NCBI RefSeq assembly: GCF_022539315.1
Contig: NC_066323.1
Coordinates: 14,993,719 to 15,057,718 of the forward strand
DNA: 64,000 nt
DNA from: Serinus canaria
Lineage: Eukaryota; Chordata; Aves; Passeriformes; Fringillidae
Direction of reading: 5' to 3'
The notes under the pieces are model-generated. The model ran no database searches. It was not told the origin of the DNA and was given only the letters and a program-made list of their open reading frames with translations. Every line of letters starts with the position of its first letter. Position 1 is the first letter of the stretch. Positions 11,021-24,281 of the stretch are shown in pieces. The position numbers and the translations under genes were made by a program.

Positions 11021-12450
11021 CACACTGATGAAACCATTTCTATCTCATTTCGATAAGCCTGAAAGTGGCTCTTGTTAGGAAGCACTGGAATGGAATATCT
11101 GCAGCAATGGCAAAGTATCTTTTTACCCCTTTTTCATGGGTACCTTTACATTAAACCTTTACATAAGCCTTGGTGATAAATTTTAGCTGCTAGTGGTGTA
11201 AGCATGAATGAACAAAAAGCAAATTTATAGGGAGCAGGCAAAATGTTGCAAATGAATTTGCAAGAATGCACTGTCTTCTATCCTGCAAGACACAGGGACC
11301 AAGCCTGTTCCAGCCTGCCATACAGAATTCCCACTCACACAGTTTGGTGTCTTTCAGCAATTTCTGAGGTGAGGGACACCAGGAGGATACAGTCAAGTTT
11401 TCTCATGATGGCCTGTTTTCATTAACCGAAAGCAAAGACCTCACATGTCAAGATCTTCTGTTTCAAGAAGCTCTTAGTTGTTGACTTGACTTTTATTTGA
11501 CATGTAAAATATTGTTAATGAAAAGAGAGGACTCACTTTGTCACTATGGTGAAAACACAGAGAAAGATTTCTGTTGTGGGTTAGACTTGTTTCCTCCAGG
11601 GAAAAACCAGTATCTTATCTCTTGTGACTCTTCCTAAACGTGTAAACATCAGTTGCTCAGGAAAGTGATATCAAAATGAAAGGAGACATTTCACTCATCC
11701 TTGCCCACATGTCAAAGCAGTGGAATTTTCACTGCATTCCTTTATTCCCCTAGCATCTGATTTCTTATGGTTTAACCTCTGGACCCTGAGAGCCAGACAA
11801 GTAACTCACTCATCTGTATCTTCACTTTCCTTCCCTGCCAGCTCTCAAAGCAACTTAGTGGGCCTGTTCTTGCACTTTAGTGCATTTTGCTGATAATTCT
11901 CATCTGGTGATATGTCTTATTGCACTAGATTGCTACAAAGAACTCTTGGTGAAATGCCATGTTTAAAACAGTGATTATTTGAAAATTCTGTAGAGAAGGA
12001 AGTTTGCTTAACCAGGATTCACAACTCCTTCGATAGCCTGTCCCAGCTGCCCCCACCATCTGGGGGGCTGCTGTCACCACCCCAGACAGAACATGGTGAG
12101 GTGCTCAATGTGCTGTGAATGCTGCTGAATCCTTAGCTGGAACCAAGAAAACACAGACACTCTCAGCTCTGGAGATCTTGTGCAATTAGGAGGAAAATGC
12201 ATTCCTGGATTCAGATACTGATACTCTGAGGTTTATTTTTTCATCTTGAAAGGCATAAAGACCATGCTAGTGGTTTTAACTGGAACATGTACAGGTTGAT
12301 TTTTCCCACTGTCCCTCTATGTCTGCAGGAAGTTATAATCGGGAAAGAGCCAAGCTGTGATAACCCCATCACCACAAGGGATGGTCTCTTGCTGCCTTCA
12401 GTCCCCCATTCTGATGTGTCTGCTAACCTGCTCTTCTCCTCCCGGTGCAG
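11021..12450. other. Non-coding unique sequence
   Basis: No gene or repeat is recognised. The last 30 bases form an unusually good splice acceptor: TGCTAAC at 12421-12427, a near-ideal branch point, then a pyrimidine-rich run ending CCCGGTGCAG at 12450. Confidence 0.5.
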
Positions 12451-12618
12451 TGCTGGCCCTGTGGCAGCGGCCGCCCTGCGAGCGCTGCTGCGGCATCAGA
12501 CAGCCCCGATGATGATGATGGGGAAAGCAGCAGCAGGAGATGGGAGGATTTTTTCCCAGTCACGGGACTTGCTCAGCAGCATGTATTATTCAGTCTTTCC
12601 ATTTGCAATCATCACAGA
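12451..12618 (+). other. Candidate exon, 168 nt, unidentified
   Basis: A strong acceptor (branch-point-like TGCTAAC 24 bases before the AG, with a C/T-rich tract between) precedes the segment, and AGA|GTGAGT follows it. Its length is 168 nt, divisible by three. Two frames are open throughout. One gives a peptide starting CWPCGSGRPASAAAASDSP, with a DDDDGESSSRRWEDFF stretch, and ending CNHHR. The other carries MMMMGKAAAGDGR. The third frame stops. The first 60 bases are rich in CpG and contain a NotI site (GCGGCCGC, 12467-12474), unlike the flanks. I recognise neither peptide. It may be a coding exon, a non-coding RNA exon or a chance assembly of signals. Confidence 0.3.
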
Positions 12619-15375
12619 GTGAGTCTCTCCTTACAAGAGAGGCACAGTCCTGCTGACGTTGAACGCTCTGGCAGAGGGCTGCAGACATCAGTGGGGAAAG
12701 AGCATATTTTAATGGGCTTTGTCTCTTAAGTAAAACCTCAAAATTAATTATTTTCTCTTTGTGTATAATTGTTTCAGTAATCTGAAAGCATTTATTTCTG
12801 TCACCAACAGAATAATTCTTCCCTTTGACAGAGAAGTGAAGTTCACAGTATGTTGAGGTACCATTATTTTTGGGAAAAGAAGGTTTCAAAGGCACTTTTC
12901 TAAGTGATTACAGTAACTCCTGGGTAGCCCAAGTGCATTCAGGTGTCACCTCACTCAGGGGCTGCCCCACTACTGTGGTCATTAAAAAACAGCTCAGCAT
13001 TTACATGAGGCTGGGTTAAAATACATCTTTGTGAGAGACTGCATTATTAAAAAAAACCCTTACAGCCCAGCATCGTTCTTGAAATCAGTTAGCTAATGAG
13101 CTTTTTGATTTTTAATTATTATTATTTTTCACCATGTCTTTTACTGTACATAAACAAGGAGAAGATGATCTCTTTTGCTGAGCTTCTTTGCTGCAGTAGT
13201 GGAAATCAGCTTGTATAATAATTGCCTTTTGCTTGGCTACTTGCTCTGTTTTCACATAGAAAACTGTTATAAAAACTACTTTGAAAACCACATTGCAATA
13301 GTTTTAATATTATTGCCAAGTTAATTATGACACTATTGGTAGTCTCTTGATCTTTGCAAAAACTTTCTCTTCAGCCTTCTGAGGAAGGTAGAGAGCAGAG
13401 GATGGAGCAAATTCAAGAGCTGAACATTTTCAAATAAAGATCATCTGAAGATCTAAACCCCCATGGCAGAGAATGGCTGCAGCCATGGGACCACCATTGT
13501 CCCAGCTGCTTTAGCGAGCAGGCAGACACTGGACATTTAGTATTTTCCCAAATCTACTTAATAACAATCCCTTGTATAACATGGTCTACTCCTGCCGTTT
13601 ATTAAAATCTGTGATTTGGGGGAAGAAAAAAAAAAGCAATATGTTTGAGCCTCAAAGTGTTTCAGTGGGGTTCAGTTTGTTTAAGTTGTCAAATGTTTAT
13701 TAATTTCTTTCAGAAGAAAATCCTTATGCTTTGTTGCAGAAGGATATTTTATTAAGTTCAGACAAACTGAACTAGCTTTCAGCAAAGAGCATTTGGCTCT
13801 TGAACCAAGAGGAAATAGCTTGGTAAGGCGCCATCATATTACAAAAGTGATCTGGTGGCTAGAGGTCAGAAATTCTGGTGTTTGTTCATTTGTATTGAAT
13901 ATATTGAATTTGTGATGCATTATCTGAGTTCCTGTCAGTGCTTTTCTCAATCAGAATTTCACCCTAGTCCAGGAGGAAATGCAATAAATGTGTGGTTTGT
14001 GCTCCTACAAACAAAGGGCTTCTGGAAATGTTGATATCACGGTGGTTCTCTCGAGCTGCTTTGGGTATGCTAAACATGTGGCCAGCCCCTGCCTGCCCTG
14101 GGACCCTGCTTTGAGTCTCATCAAAGCAGGCAGCTGCTTCTGGCCCCAAATGGTGAGAGACATGAGCAGTATCAAACCAATTGGCAACATTGAATGAGAG
14201 CAGTGGTTTCTGTCTCTGTATGCTTGTGTGACAGTCAGACCTTGTGGCTGTCTTCTTCAGAATCAGGATGGAGAGGTCAGAGATGGGCTGGAAACCAGTA
14301 TTTCTGAGACATGCCTGAGTAGTGGTTATGTGGTGGTTGCTAATATTTAGATGATGTTAGTGTTTGTCTGAGAGATGTCTTCATCCTTCTGCAAAAGTAG
14401 CTGGATGAATGTCCTGCTTTCTCACTGCACAGCTATGTATCCATCCATAAAACAGAAAGGGGAAAGAGCCCTGGCAGCTCCATATCTGCTGATGCTTTGC
14501 AGCTGCTGGAGAGTGTTCTTCCTCAAGTGCTGCCACAGAATCAGGACAGCCTGGAAGATGAGGGGTGTGAGAAAAGAGAGTTAAAACTACAGCACTCCCA
14601 TGGTGCTCAATAATGTCTCTTTTCTCTCTAAATTTGTCTTTCAAGTATAGCAAAGGATTTATGTTGCTGTGCAGGGCAGGGTCAAGAAGCTGTGTGGTAC
14701 TGAGGGCACTGAGCAGCCTGCACAGCAGAGAGCAGAGACAGGGCCTCCAGCTGGCTGCTGGCAAATATTAAGGGGAATAATAGATGGGTTTGCTGGACTT
14801 GAGGAAGTTTGTGGAATAAGGTTATACAGAGGCTCTCAAAACTTGTAAAATCATTTCAGCTCAAGCAGGGAGCGATATGAAATGAAAGCCTCCAATGTGT
14901 TTATAGCCAAGAGAACTCTGGGGGGCCAGTCCCTCACCTGGCAGCAGCCCCCACAGAGCCACCATGCCTTGTGCCTGTGCTAACAGGGTCCTCTGCAGGA
15001 CTCCAGATGATTTAGAAATGGTTTTACTTTCAGAAAACATTCATGTTTTTGTGTCTTATTGGTGAGCTTTGCCTTCTCTTGGAGCAGGGCTTTTGTTCAC
15101 AGTGCAGTGAAAAGACATGAGCAAAGATGAGTGCTCTTTGTTGCTTCTGCCCTCCATTTATGTTTTATTTCCTGCTGCTGCTCATTCTGCTTCTCCACAG
15201 AGAAGGTGCTGACTGATTCCTCTACTGTCTGGGGAGATGCACACTCAGCACCCTGAGCACACCTGATCCTGACCCTGACCTGCAGCAGGGACAGGAAGGG
15301 GACATTGCTCTCCAGGGTGTGCTCCCAGCAGGCCTGGTCAGCAAAGCATTGAGAGGACGTGCATGTGCTGATCAC
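12619..15375. other. Non-coding unique sequence
   Basis: No gene or mobile element is recognised. The part at about 13040-13330 is AT-rich, non-repetitive and rich in ATTA and TAAT motifs, a texture seen in vertebrate non-coding regulatory elements; this is only an impression. Overlapping open frames on both strands at 13964-14197 and 14375-14764 have no recognisable product. Confidence 0.5.
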
Positions 15376-15631
15376 CTTGGGGCAGGACAGGGGGAATGGC
15401 TTTCCACTGAAACAGAGGGGCTTTAGGTTAGATAGCAGGAAATCATTCCTTACAGTGAGGGTGGTGAAACAGGTTGCTCAGAGAAGCAGTGGCTGACCCA
15501 TCCCTGGGAGTGTTCCAGGCCAGGCTGGAGAGGCTCTGAGTATTCTGGTGTAGTGGAAGGGGGCATGGAACTAATTGATCTTCAAGGTCCCTTCCAACCC
15601 AAACCATCTCTGATTCTATGATTCTGTGATC
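15376..15631 (+). mobile_element. CR1 LINE, 5'-truncated 3' end (longer copy)
   Basis: About 255 bases follow the avian CR1 3' region in order: 'ggggcaggacagggggaatg', 'ttccactgaaacagagggg', 'gaaatcattccttacagtga', 'gggtggtgaaacaggttgct', 'cagagaagcagtggctgacc', 'catccctgggagtgttcc', 'aggccaggctggagaggct', 'ggaactaattgatcttcaa', 'ggtcccttccaacccaaacc' and the tail 'attctatgattctgtga'. It is better preserved than the copy at 3304. No RT domain remains. The tail marks the 3' end, so the element is in plus orientation. Confidence 0.95.
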
Positions 15632-17435
15632 ACTTATTGCACTTGCTAACAGAGTAGGTGAAATAACAAAAACACTTGAATTTGGGGCCAATTTGCCATC
15701 TCTATAAAAATACTCCTCAGAGGTGTGAATAACTCTGTAAACACACAGCAGTGGAAAGCCTGCAATAAGATTTAAACCACTCAGATCTCAACTTCACAGT
15801 GAACTAAAGCCAAAATAACCATGCTGTGCATTTAATCAAACAAGGTCTATTTCAAGGAAAGCTTTGATTTTTTCTCTATGGCTTTTTCTGAGTTTTGTTT
15901 AAATACACTCTGGCCATATTCTGCCTCTGACTGATACAGTCTGATGCTCTCTTTGGAAAGACTTTTGATGGTTTTGGAAGAATTTGTATATTTATACTTC
16001 TAATTCTACAACTCAATAAATATTTTAATTTCGGATTCAATTAGGTCTGGCTCTAACCCAACCTGAACCTCCCCTAGGGCTCAGGAATGATATTTAATTT
16101 TGAAAGCATTTTTCCAGGCTTGGCAAAGTAAGAAAAATGAAGCTCTCATTAAACATAGGAAGGCAACATGTTGTTTGGTTTGCAGTTTAATATTATTATT
16201 TCCAAACAGCTTCTCAAGGAGTGGCTTTGCTCTTGTACAACAAAAGCAGTCCTGCTTCTAGGCATAGTAAAGCTTTGCAGGAATAAAGTAAGAAATGCTA
16301 TTTACAGTGAACAGGAAGTCCCCAGACCCTATACAGAATATATGTGCATAATTTACTCAAATAATGTGAGTTTTTCAAGGTGGTCACTTTTCACACTCTC
16401 AGCAGTCCATCAAGATGTAGCAAGAGCAGAAACCCCCAACAAAAACACAATGAAAAAAAGGGGGAAAACTTTAAAAGACTAAAGGTGAAGAAAAATTGTA
16501 TAAGGCAGAAATGAAACACTACATTCATTATCTTGGAATGCCCTTTTAATCCCTGTGCCTGGTTTGCTGGGTACCTTCCCCAGAGTTACCTGCATTTATC
16601 ATCAGTGGCATTTGGCTGGTCATGGGAATTCTGTGTTTTCCTCCATTACTGTACATAAAATAGACACTTTGCTTTGTCTTCTGCTGCTCATTACCTGATT
16701 TGAGGGGGTCATTTATGAACACGTCATTAAATTTTCAATTTTCTTTGGAGGTAAAATATAATGCTTGTCAATGTTGCAGCTAGGACAGTAACCACGCAAT
16801 TATGGAATGCTATGTCTTTAAGTGACACCTTTCTGAGGATATGTGGCACAGCCAGTGTTAGAGACTGTGATAACTTAAATATTAAGGGATCTGTAGAATG
16901 AATGATCTGCTGAAGCCCAGCCCAGAAGGTTCCTTCCCAGCCTGCAGAACTCATCCTTCTCCTTGCTGGTGCTGTGCCACTCTGGGTTAATATAAACAAT
17001 TTTCTCACACTACAAAAAGTTTTTGTCAGCTCCTTGATGGGATAGGGTACACGTTTCCTAAGTGTGTACTCAAAAATTAATTGATGAAGAGTTTTATTCT
17101 GGAAGAGTAGAGGACAGGCTGTTGAACTATTTTTAGATGCTTAAATGGGGAGATTCCTTGAGGGATTTTTTGAGCCCTTCCTGCGATCTGTGATAATGTG
17201 GTCCAATGCTTTCAGAGGTCTGGTTGAGTCTCAGAGAGCCCCTTGAGGGTAGGAAAGAAACCATTCTTTATCACACTGGGAGTTTTCTGCTACCTGCCAG
17301 ACAAACAAGTCAGCTTTGAGCAGAAGTCACTGTTTGCTGGGTTGGAGGAGCCTGAGATTGTTACAAAGGGAGAAGTTTGTGTCATTATTCAGTATTTTGC
17401 TGACAACATAACCCCAGATACATGATTTCATGGAC
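15632..17435. other. Non-coding unique sequence
   Basis: No gene or repeat is recognised. Short open frames at 16168-16482 (plus) and 16727-17008 (minus) match nothing I know. Confidence 0.5.
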
Positions 17436-17553
17436 TTTATTTCACAAAGTAGCCAAAGCAAACAGTATTAAAAAAATGATACTGCCAAACATGCAGACAG
17501 GAGCCTGAGGGAGTCCATGGGGCCCATATAGCCAGAAATCCTGCCCAAAAATT
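17436..17553 (-). other. Candidate 3'-terminal exon with poly(A) signal
   Basis: On the minus strand a C/T-rich acceptor (CTTCTCTCTCCCTGGCAG) leads into an exon starting AATTTTTGGG. In one frame the exon stays open to a TGA at 17444-17442 and ends in a hydrophobic stretch, MFGSIIFLILFALATL. That stop is followed at once by AATAAA (17441-17436). Another frame is open to a TAA about 30 bases earlier. An acceptor, an open frame, a stop and a poly(A) signal in a row resemble a last exon, but the 3' UTR would be extremely short and I do not recognise the peptide. A non-coding transcript or chance are alternatives. Confidence 0.25.
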
Positions 17554-19455
17554 CTGCCAGGGAGAGAGAAGCCCACTGCAGTCATGGATGAATCTTTTCC
17601 CATGCTTAGCCCTGTTTGCTGGCCACCACTGGTGCCAAAAAGGGCTTTGAGAGTCACCTGGGGTGCTTTGCTGAACGTGCTGAAGGCCACCAGAAGAAAC
17701 TGCAGTGGCATCTGCTCTTACAGAGCACATCTGGTGGCACAGATCCAGCCAGGGCTGGGTCCTGTGTGCCAGTGCCATTCCATCTGTTCCCCATTCACCA
17801 CCACCACAGGCTGTGCTGACAAGTCTTCCTCTCGTGGTGCTTCTACACTTGACAGTGAAGTGGCATTTCATTAACTCTGCTTCATAACACCCTCCTCAGT
17901 GACACTGACGTGCTGTAGAGCCACTGCAGAACTATTTTAACTATGTTACTTTAGGTACTTTACTCTGCTAATTATCTTCAGGTACTTTCTGTTATTTAAC
18001 TGTGTATGGTTTAATGGATGACAGCAGGAAATAAATTTTGCCTTGCTGCTGGTACCAAAACAGCCACCTAAAAATTCACTCTATCCTTCAGCTGCTGCTG
18101 CAGTGCTGAAATGCACACAGAGAAATCAGATCACCTCAAATCAGCCTCAGTTGCCATAAAACATAACCTTTTCAATCCATTTCTCAGCAAATCACTACTA
18201 ATTGCCTGAAACAGGCAACATTTGTGAACATTGCATAGAAAATATAGTAAGATGTATCAAATTCTGGATATTTAATTTTTTAAAATACTATTATTTATTT
18301 TAAATATTACCAACTTAATGGCAGCAGATGGGTTGACTTAGTTGCATAATCCCAATGGCAACAGTCCCTCTCCCAGAGAGGGACCTTCTCTGAGTGAGCA
18401 GGGCTAGGGCAAGGTTTTTCTTGTAGTATCAGTGTGGTACCTTCAAACTTGATGGACCATGAAGAGAGACAGTGAGCCTTTGTATTACAACAGATCAGTG
18501 ACACAAGCTGGGGAGTGCTAGTGATGGGCAGGGATTTAGGCATTCCCAGCTAGTGAGCAGGGTGAGTGCTGTGAGACAAAAATCTGTCCAGTTGTGTATC
18601 TGACTACATGGCCAGTATTTCTGGAGTTCAACTCTATGTAAAAAATGTATTTTTAGTGCCTAAAATTCTTATTCAAATGGAGTAACTTTGTAAAAATATT
18701 TCTTTTTTAAATCAAAGAAGTTAAGAACAAAGACATGCAAATATGCAAGTCTGATAATACACATGCATCCCTAGGTAGAACATCTTTTCTCTGCAAAGAG
18801 AAAAAAAAGCTTTTAATTGGAGTAAAGCCTTCAAGAGGAATGTTTCTATATAAATGGAGGTGGGGAGAAGAGGCAGTTTTATTTAGTTTACAGCTGTAAG
18901 AATGGGTTGTGATAGACAGGAAACTGGCACAGGCATTCCAAGTAAGATGATTTGTTCCTTGCTGGTGGCCATTAACATTGTCAGCAATTAGCACACAGGA
19001 AAGAGCTCAGCTGCCTCCCCTGCTGAGATTACAACCTGAATCCATCATTGGCGGCACACCTCAGACACTTCACAGTAAATTCAACACCATAGTAGATAAA
19101 CTTTGAAAAAGTTCAGGGCTTTAGGATTTTACCTGCAGCACGTGTCAGCCTTTTTAACAAGATCAGGTGCCTTTTGTGTAAACAGGCTTGAACCAGGACT
19201 TTAGGAGGCAGTATCTCAGACATGGCCTCCAAGTAGACTTTTTCTTCCTCCTGCAGACAGCCCAATCCAGATAAAGGAATAAAACAACCCAAAAGAAAAC
19301 AAAAATTACATCAAAAGAAATCTGTCAGGGCTGCAGTCTCAGCTTGGGAATTCAAATCAGGTCTTGTTTTCTCTTAATTAGTTGAACATTCATGGCTGGA
19401 AATTACCTAGAATGGGATGAAAAATGCTGGGGGTGGGAGGCAATCACATATTTAC
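17554..19455. other. Non-coding sequence; possible intron on the minus strand
   Basis: This stretch lies between the two minus-strand candidate exons and would be a 1.9-kb intron if they belong together. Overlapping frames on both strands at 17554-17887 have no recognised product. No mobile element was seen. Confidence 0.4.
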
Positions 19456-19502
19456 CTTCTTTCTCCTGGGTTAGTGACTCCATGAAGGCTTTCATTGCCC
19501 AT
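19456..19502 (-). other. Candidate internal exon, 47 nt (minus)
   Basis: On the minus strand the acceptor is excellent: a long C/T tract, GTGCTCCTCTCCTTCCCAG. The donor AAG|GTAAAT is fair. Two frames are open. One starts MGNESLHGVTNPGER at the first base; the other reads WAMKAFMESLTQEKE after one split-codon base. Both remain open when spliced to the candidate terminal exon at 17553-17436, so phase does not choose between them. I do not recognise either peptide. The acceptor is the best evidence. Confidence 0.25.
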
Positions 19503-22500
19503 CTGGGAAGGAGAGGAGCACGTTGGCTGGGTGAGCAGCTGTGTCTGTGCAAGCTGGGGCTGGGGGCACAGAGCAGCCACTCACCCTCCTGATGGGGACT
19601 GGAGGAAGGGGGTGCAGCCATAGTTGGACAGTTGGGTCCATGGATGGACCCTTGCACCCCACCTGTCCAAAGGCTCTTTGTTCTCTTCAAATTCCTTGTA
19701 ATTGTTATTGGGCAACTCCTCCCTGCCACCACTCTAGTTCTGCATGACAGATATGGACCATTATGCCCCAGGTAAGGACTTCAGTCCTCTGTCCCTGCTG
19801 CTGTCAACAATACACAGGGTTTCAATGGTCTCTTCTTACTTGCTTTTCTTCCCTCACTTATCCTATGGCATTTCTACCCCCTATTGCCCTTTTTATCTCC
19901 TATATCTTTTTCAATTCCATTTCAATTTTTAATCCCCTGAAGGAATGGCCTACTTAACCTATGGGTCACTTACCCTGTATAGCATTGCTTTTGTACCATC
20001 ATGACATCCACATATAAAACCAACCTCACCTGTAAATGTCTGTCTATAACTTTGAAACCTTTAGTATATTTCACTGTTTAAAAATTTCCTTTTATTAACA
20101 GGCCTTCATAAAGACAGGAAAATATCTTTAGTACTCATCCATCCACTTTTCTAACACAATGCTAGGGCTGACTTTTAAGAATTATTTAAAAATAGGTATG
20201 AGCTCAGGAAAATAAATATTTTTTTCAGCTCAGATCATCTTTTATTGTGGAAACCAGCTGGCCTTTGCAGCCATCATATCAGTTGTACTTTCAAAAACTC
20301 TGCAGCCTCTCTGGAGAGTTTTCAACGTGGAATCCATTTTTCATGGCATAACACAAACAATCAAAACAAATTAGGCACACAGATAATTTAAATTCTTATA
20401 GAAGATGTGACCTTATTTCTGAAAAAAAGCCCCCCAAAAAGTCAGAATAACATCTTCAAACTTAGTAGAAGAAAGATAAACCAAGTCTGGATTTTCCAAA
20501 GAATTGCATGTCCCAGATAAGTAGCATTTTCCTATCTTTAAGTTCAAGCACATAAATGCTTTCTGAAATCTCTCTTGGCCCCTCTCCCTGCCCCAGCAAT
20601 GTTCAGGCTTTTGAGTGTTGTGTTTAGCACCTAAATGTGAAATGCCTGGTTTCTGAGGGCAGCTGTGCTGGTAGAACAGCCTCTGCCAGCACTCCAGGAA
20701 GGAAGTTGCCACTGAAATCCTTGGGCTTGGTCTTTCAGAGCTATCTTTAAATGTGTTCCTTCCAGTGTTTATTCAAGTGGAGACCCTGTGATCTTGGCTG
20801 TTTCCTACCACGAGAAGGAGGATTTCTGCTGACTCCAGCAGGCAGCTTTTGCTCCCCAGAGATGGGCCTGTCTTAGAAGCATCTTGCCCATGCCAGCAGC
20901 CCGTGGAGGCTCTGGTGGCCTCCAGGCAGTTCCCAGGTGTCAGCATGTGCAAGGATTTCCTGGGCAAGTTCTTGGAATGTGAAGGAGCCCCAGGTACAGC
21001 AAACAGCTGTTTGCTCCTGTTCAGTAATGCCTGCTGGTGGAAATGTCTTGGAGACATTTAGGAACTGGAGAGGACACTGCCTTGCAGGCTGGCCCTGCCC
21101 CTCTGCCCTCAGCACTTGCCCTGTCTGGCCTGCTTGCAGGAAGACAATGCTAAATTCCTTCAGTTTCTATAAGTTTGAAGGATTGGCTTTAGACAGAAGG
21201 ACCGGAGCACTTCATTCTGATAAATGGTGGTGGGCTCTGTGTTGAGAAGGATGTCTGGCAGCAGTGGCACAAGGTGCAGGAAATGTGTGTGCATGAGATC
21301 TCCCATCCATCTTTTACTTTGTTTTGCAAGATGGGCCAGAATGGGAGTGGGGTTAAGGTAAGCATTTCATGACTTCATTACTCTAAGTTAATGAAGAAAA
21401 GGCAATGAAAGTGTACAACTACTTTCTGCAGACCTTGCAGACTCTTATTTGATAACTTGGTATTTATTGTCCCAATATATGTCGAGGTAAACAGCAAATG
21501 CACAACTCTGCAACCACTGGCCAGTTACAGAGCGGTGATGACTCCAACTCTTTCAGGTGTGTTGCCAAAGTCCTATGCCCATCCTATGGTTTTAATTCCA
21601 TAATCATGGGCGCAGCTTTGTGCACTGGAGGGTGTGTACCATGTGATGGAAGCAGTAACACATCAAAAGGCAATCTTCAGTGCTCTCCAAAGCAAAGCTG
21701 AAGTGCTGTGTGCTGCCAGACCAGAGCCCTCTCTTTACAGCCTTTGTCAGAAGCCATCCAGCTGGTGCTTCCAGCGCTGACCCAAACTGTGACATTAACA
21801 AGTGAACTGCTGGTTACTGCTTCAGCTGTAATAGCACAGAGGATTTCAAAGCAGCAGAAAAGTTATTTGAGAAGTAAAGCAGGAAATCAGCAGCAAACCC
21901 TAAAGGGGGACAATCACTTGGATTTTTACCTTTGCCCTGCTCCTGGCTATGTTTGGAGCCACTTTCTTGTCAGCTCTGTTTGGAAGGGTTGAGTATGCGA
22001 TTATTGCAGCCTGCCCACAGCAGCACAGGATATAAATGTATAGATGAGTTTGTGGCATTTTCCTCCTTAGCTCTGCTGTGTTTTTGGTGGTTTCTGGTGG
22101 CAGTGCTGTGGATATTAAAAAGAATTGGCATGTGCCCAGCAGCTGCTGTTCTCCTGTATGGCAAGCTAACAACTGCTTAGTGTTGGCAAGCTCATGAGCA
22201 GCACTGGTTTGGGAAATGCAATAAAAGAAATACTCTAACATACACAGTCTGTCATTCCTTGACTTCAAAGGAAGCTGGAAGCTCAGTTCAGCCATGCACA
22301 GCTCTGCTCTACTTCCACATCACTCCTGAAAAAGCAAGACAAGTATCATACCAGTGGGAGTGTATCTGTAACCAGTGGGAGACAGCTAGAAAAGGGATGA
22401 AAGCCAGGGCCTGACAGTTGTACAGGGCTGACAAGGCTATAACACTGCCTTCAGCTGTGACTTTTACAGGTTCAAATATCTCTGAGGATTGATCAGCCTG

Positions 22501-24281
22501 GTGTGTGCAGGAAAAAAAAGTATCATTCATTCACTGTTAGCTCATTTATTCCTGGAAACTAATTACAGAATATTTTTAAAGTATTTTGTAATATTATGAT
22601 GGGCTTCTAGTTAAGTAAAAAACTGAAGCAGTCTGGTGAAAGACAGAGTAGGATTCTGCATTGCTTTTCTTTACCCTGAGCAAAGCATGCATGGCTAGGA
22701 GTTGCTGACAACCCTATGTTACTTCTAATGAAATGTCAGTTTTCACACTGGGGAAGAATAATTCAAGCAGTTGCATACTAAAGACTCCACTTTTATAAGC
22801 ATCACAATCTCTTTTTTTTCTGCCAAATTTCACATTTTGAAGCAGAGGTTCCAGGTTTTGCTTTTAGTGGCTGCCTGAACTGGCCTTTCTACAACTCAGA
22901 CTGCATATTTAAAATATCATTCAGCATTTGTTTGGGTTCATTGTTATAGCAGCAGTGTGTGGCTGATGGATCCCTGGAGTAAATGAGTCCTTGCTGCTGT
23001 AGAAAGGTATTTTTGCCCAGCCATGACTTCCTACTCTCCTGACTGTGCTGACAGATCTAATCAGATATTTAATTGTCTTCTTTCTAAAGTGAACAGGAAA
23101 GGCATTCAATGACCAGTGAAGACATTTCCAGAGGAAAACTCACTTTCTCCTGAAAAAAATGCAAAAGGATTAGCTCTTCTTGGAACTATGTTATTGAGAA
23201 TGATTGGCTGTAAATGTGGATTGCAGATGATTTATTGATTCCATATGATTTTTTCTATATCCCAGGATTTGGGGGGATGAGTCATATTACTGTACCAGAC
23301 AATGGCTGGACAAATAAAAAAAATATTCTGCTTCTATTGGGAGGAAGAAATATATAATGGGAAAAAAAGTGTTCTCTAGCACAATGATAAAAATAAATAC
23401 ATATTCAGAAGAATTGTAGGACTGCATTAATTTAAAAAAAGTAAAAAAAGAAAATGCTTTCATATCTGGATTTTTCATAATTGTTTCTGTAGCAGCTACA
23501 TAACATATACACATTATGTTTGCATTTTATTTGTCTGTATACATATATAAAAACAGTACAGTTTTGAAAACTTATGTATTTCCTGGCATGTCTGCAAGCC
23601 CTGGATCACTTCTGGACAGAAAGAAAGCAAACCCTAGAAATCTGCTTACTTTGGATCTGGCCTTTGACACTTTGATGGGTAACAGATAAGAGTGTCATTT
23701 TTAAGAGGCCTTCAGCCAAGATGATAAAACCTGTATATTAGCTGCAATATTTCTGTGCTAGATCAGATAATATAAGAGACAGGGTTTGGCTGGGGAAAAA
23801 AAATAAAAAAGACCCCCTTGGCATGTACTGATATTGAGTAATATTCTTACAGGTAACTTGTGGTACTCATTCTTCCACAGGAGCTGCTTCACTTTTCCCA
23901 ATATGGTCAGATTAGGCCTGAACAAGCCATAGTAAGGAGTTTCAGTACCCAAGCTCTTGGAGAAGTTGACAAGCTGAAATAATTCCCTTGGGAAATAGGA
24001 GGTCACAGTCCAAACACCCATGCCCTTTATTGGTCTAGAGCCTCTTTCTTTCATATTATTTTCATGTTTCTGGTATCAAAGACCAACTGTGTGTTGTGAG
24101 CAACAAGCTTGTTTTGCTGGAGTAAATGAAGCATAGAGGATTTGGATAAGAGTTAGTTATTTTAGGGAGACAAATGTGCAACATCATCAGCTTTAGATAG
24201 TTCAAGAGACAAGGGAATTAACAGGATGCCTTGAGGTGAATTAATGTACCCATCAGAAATAATTTTTTGCCTTTATTATAG
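19503..24281. other. Non-coding unique sequence
   Basis: No gene or repeat family is recognised. Frames on both strands at 20773-21245 and 21498-22295 overlap each other and match nothing I know. The plus strand just before 24282 carries a T-rich acceptor-like tract. Confidence 0.5.

Noticed and set aside
13838..13852. Resemblance to a miR-153-type mature sequence (acaaaagtgatc)
   Set aside because: The match covers about 12 bases only, and no complementary arm forms a precursor hairpin.
21331..21357. 27-nt micro-exon between TTTTGCAAG and GTAAGC
   Set aside because: It is too short to carry evidence, and its phase links to no neighbour.
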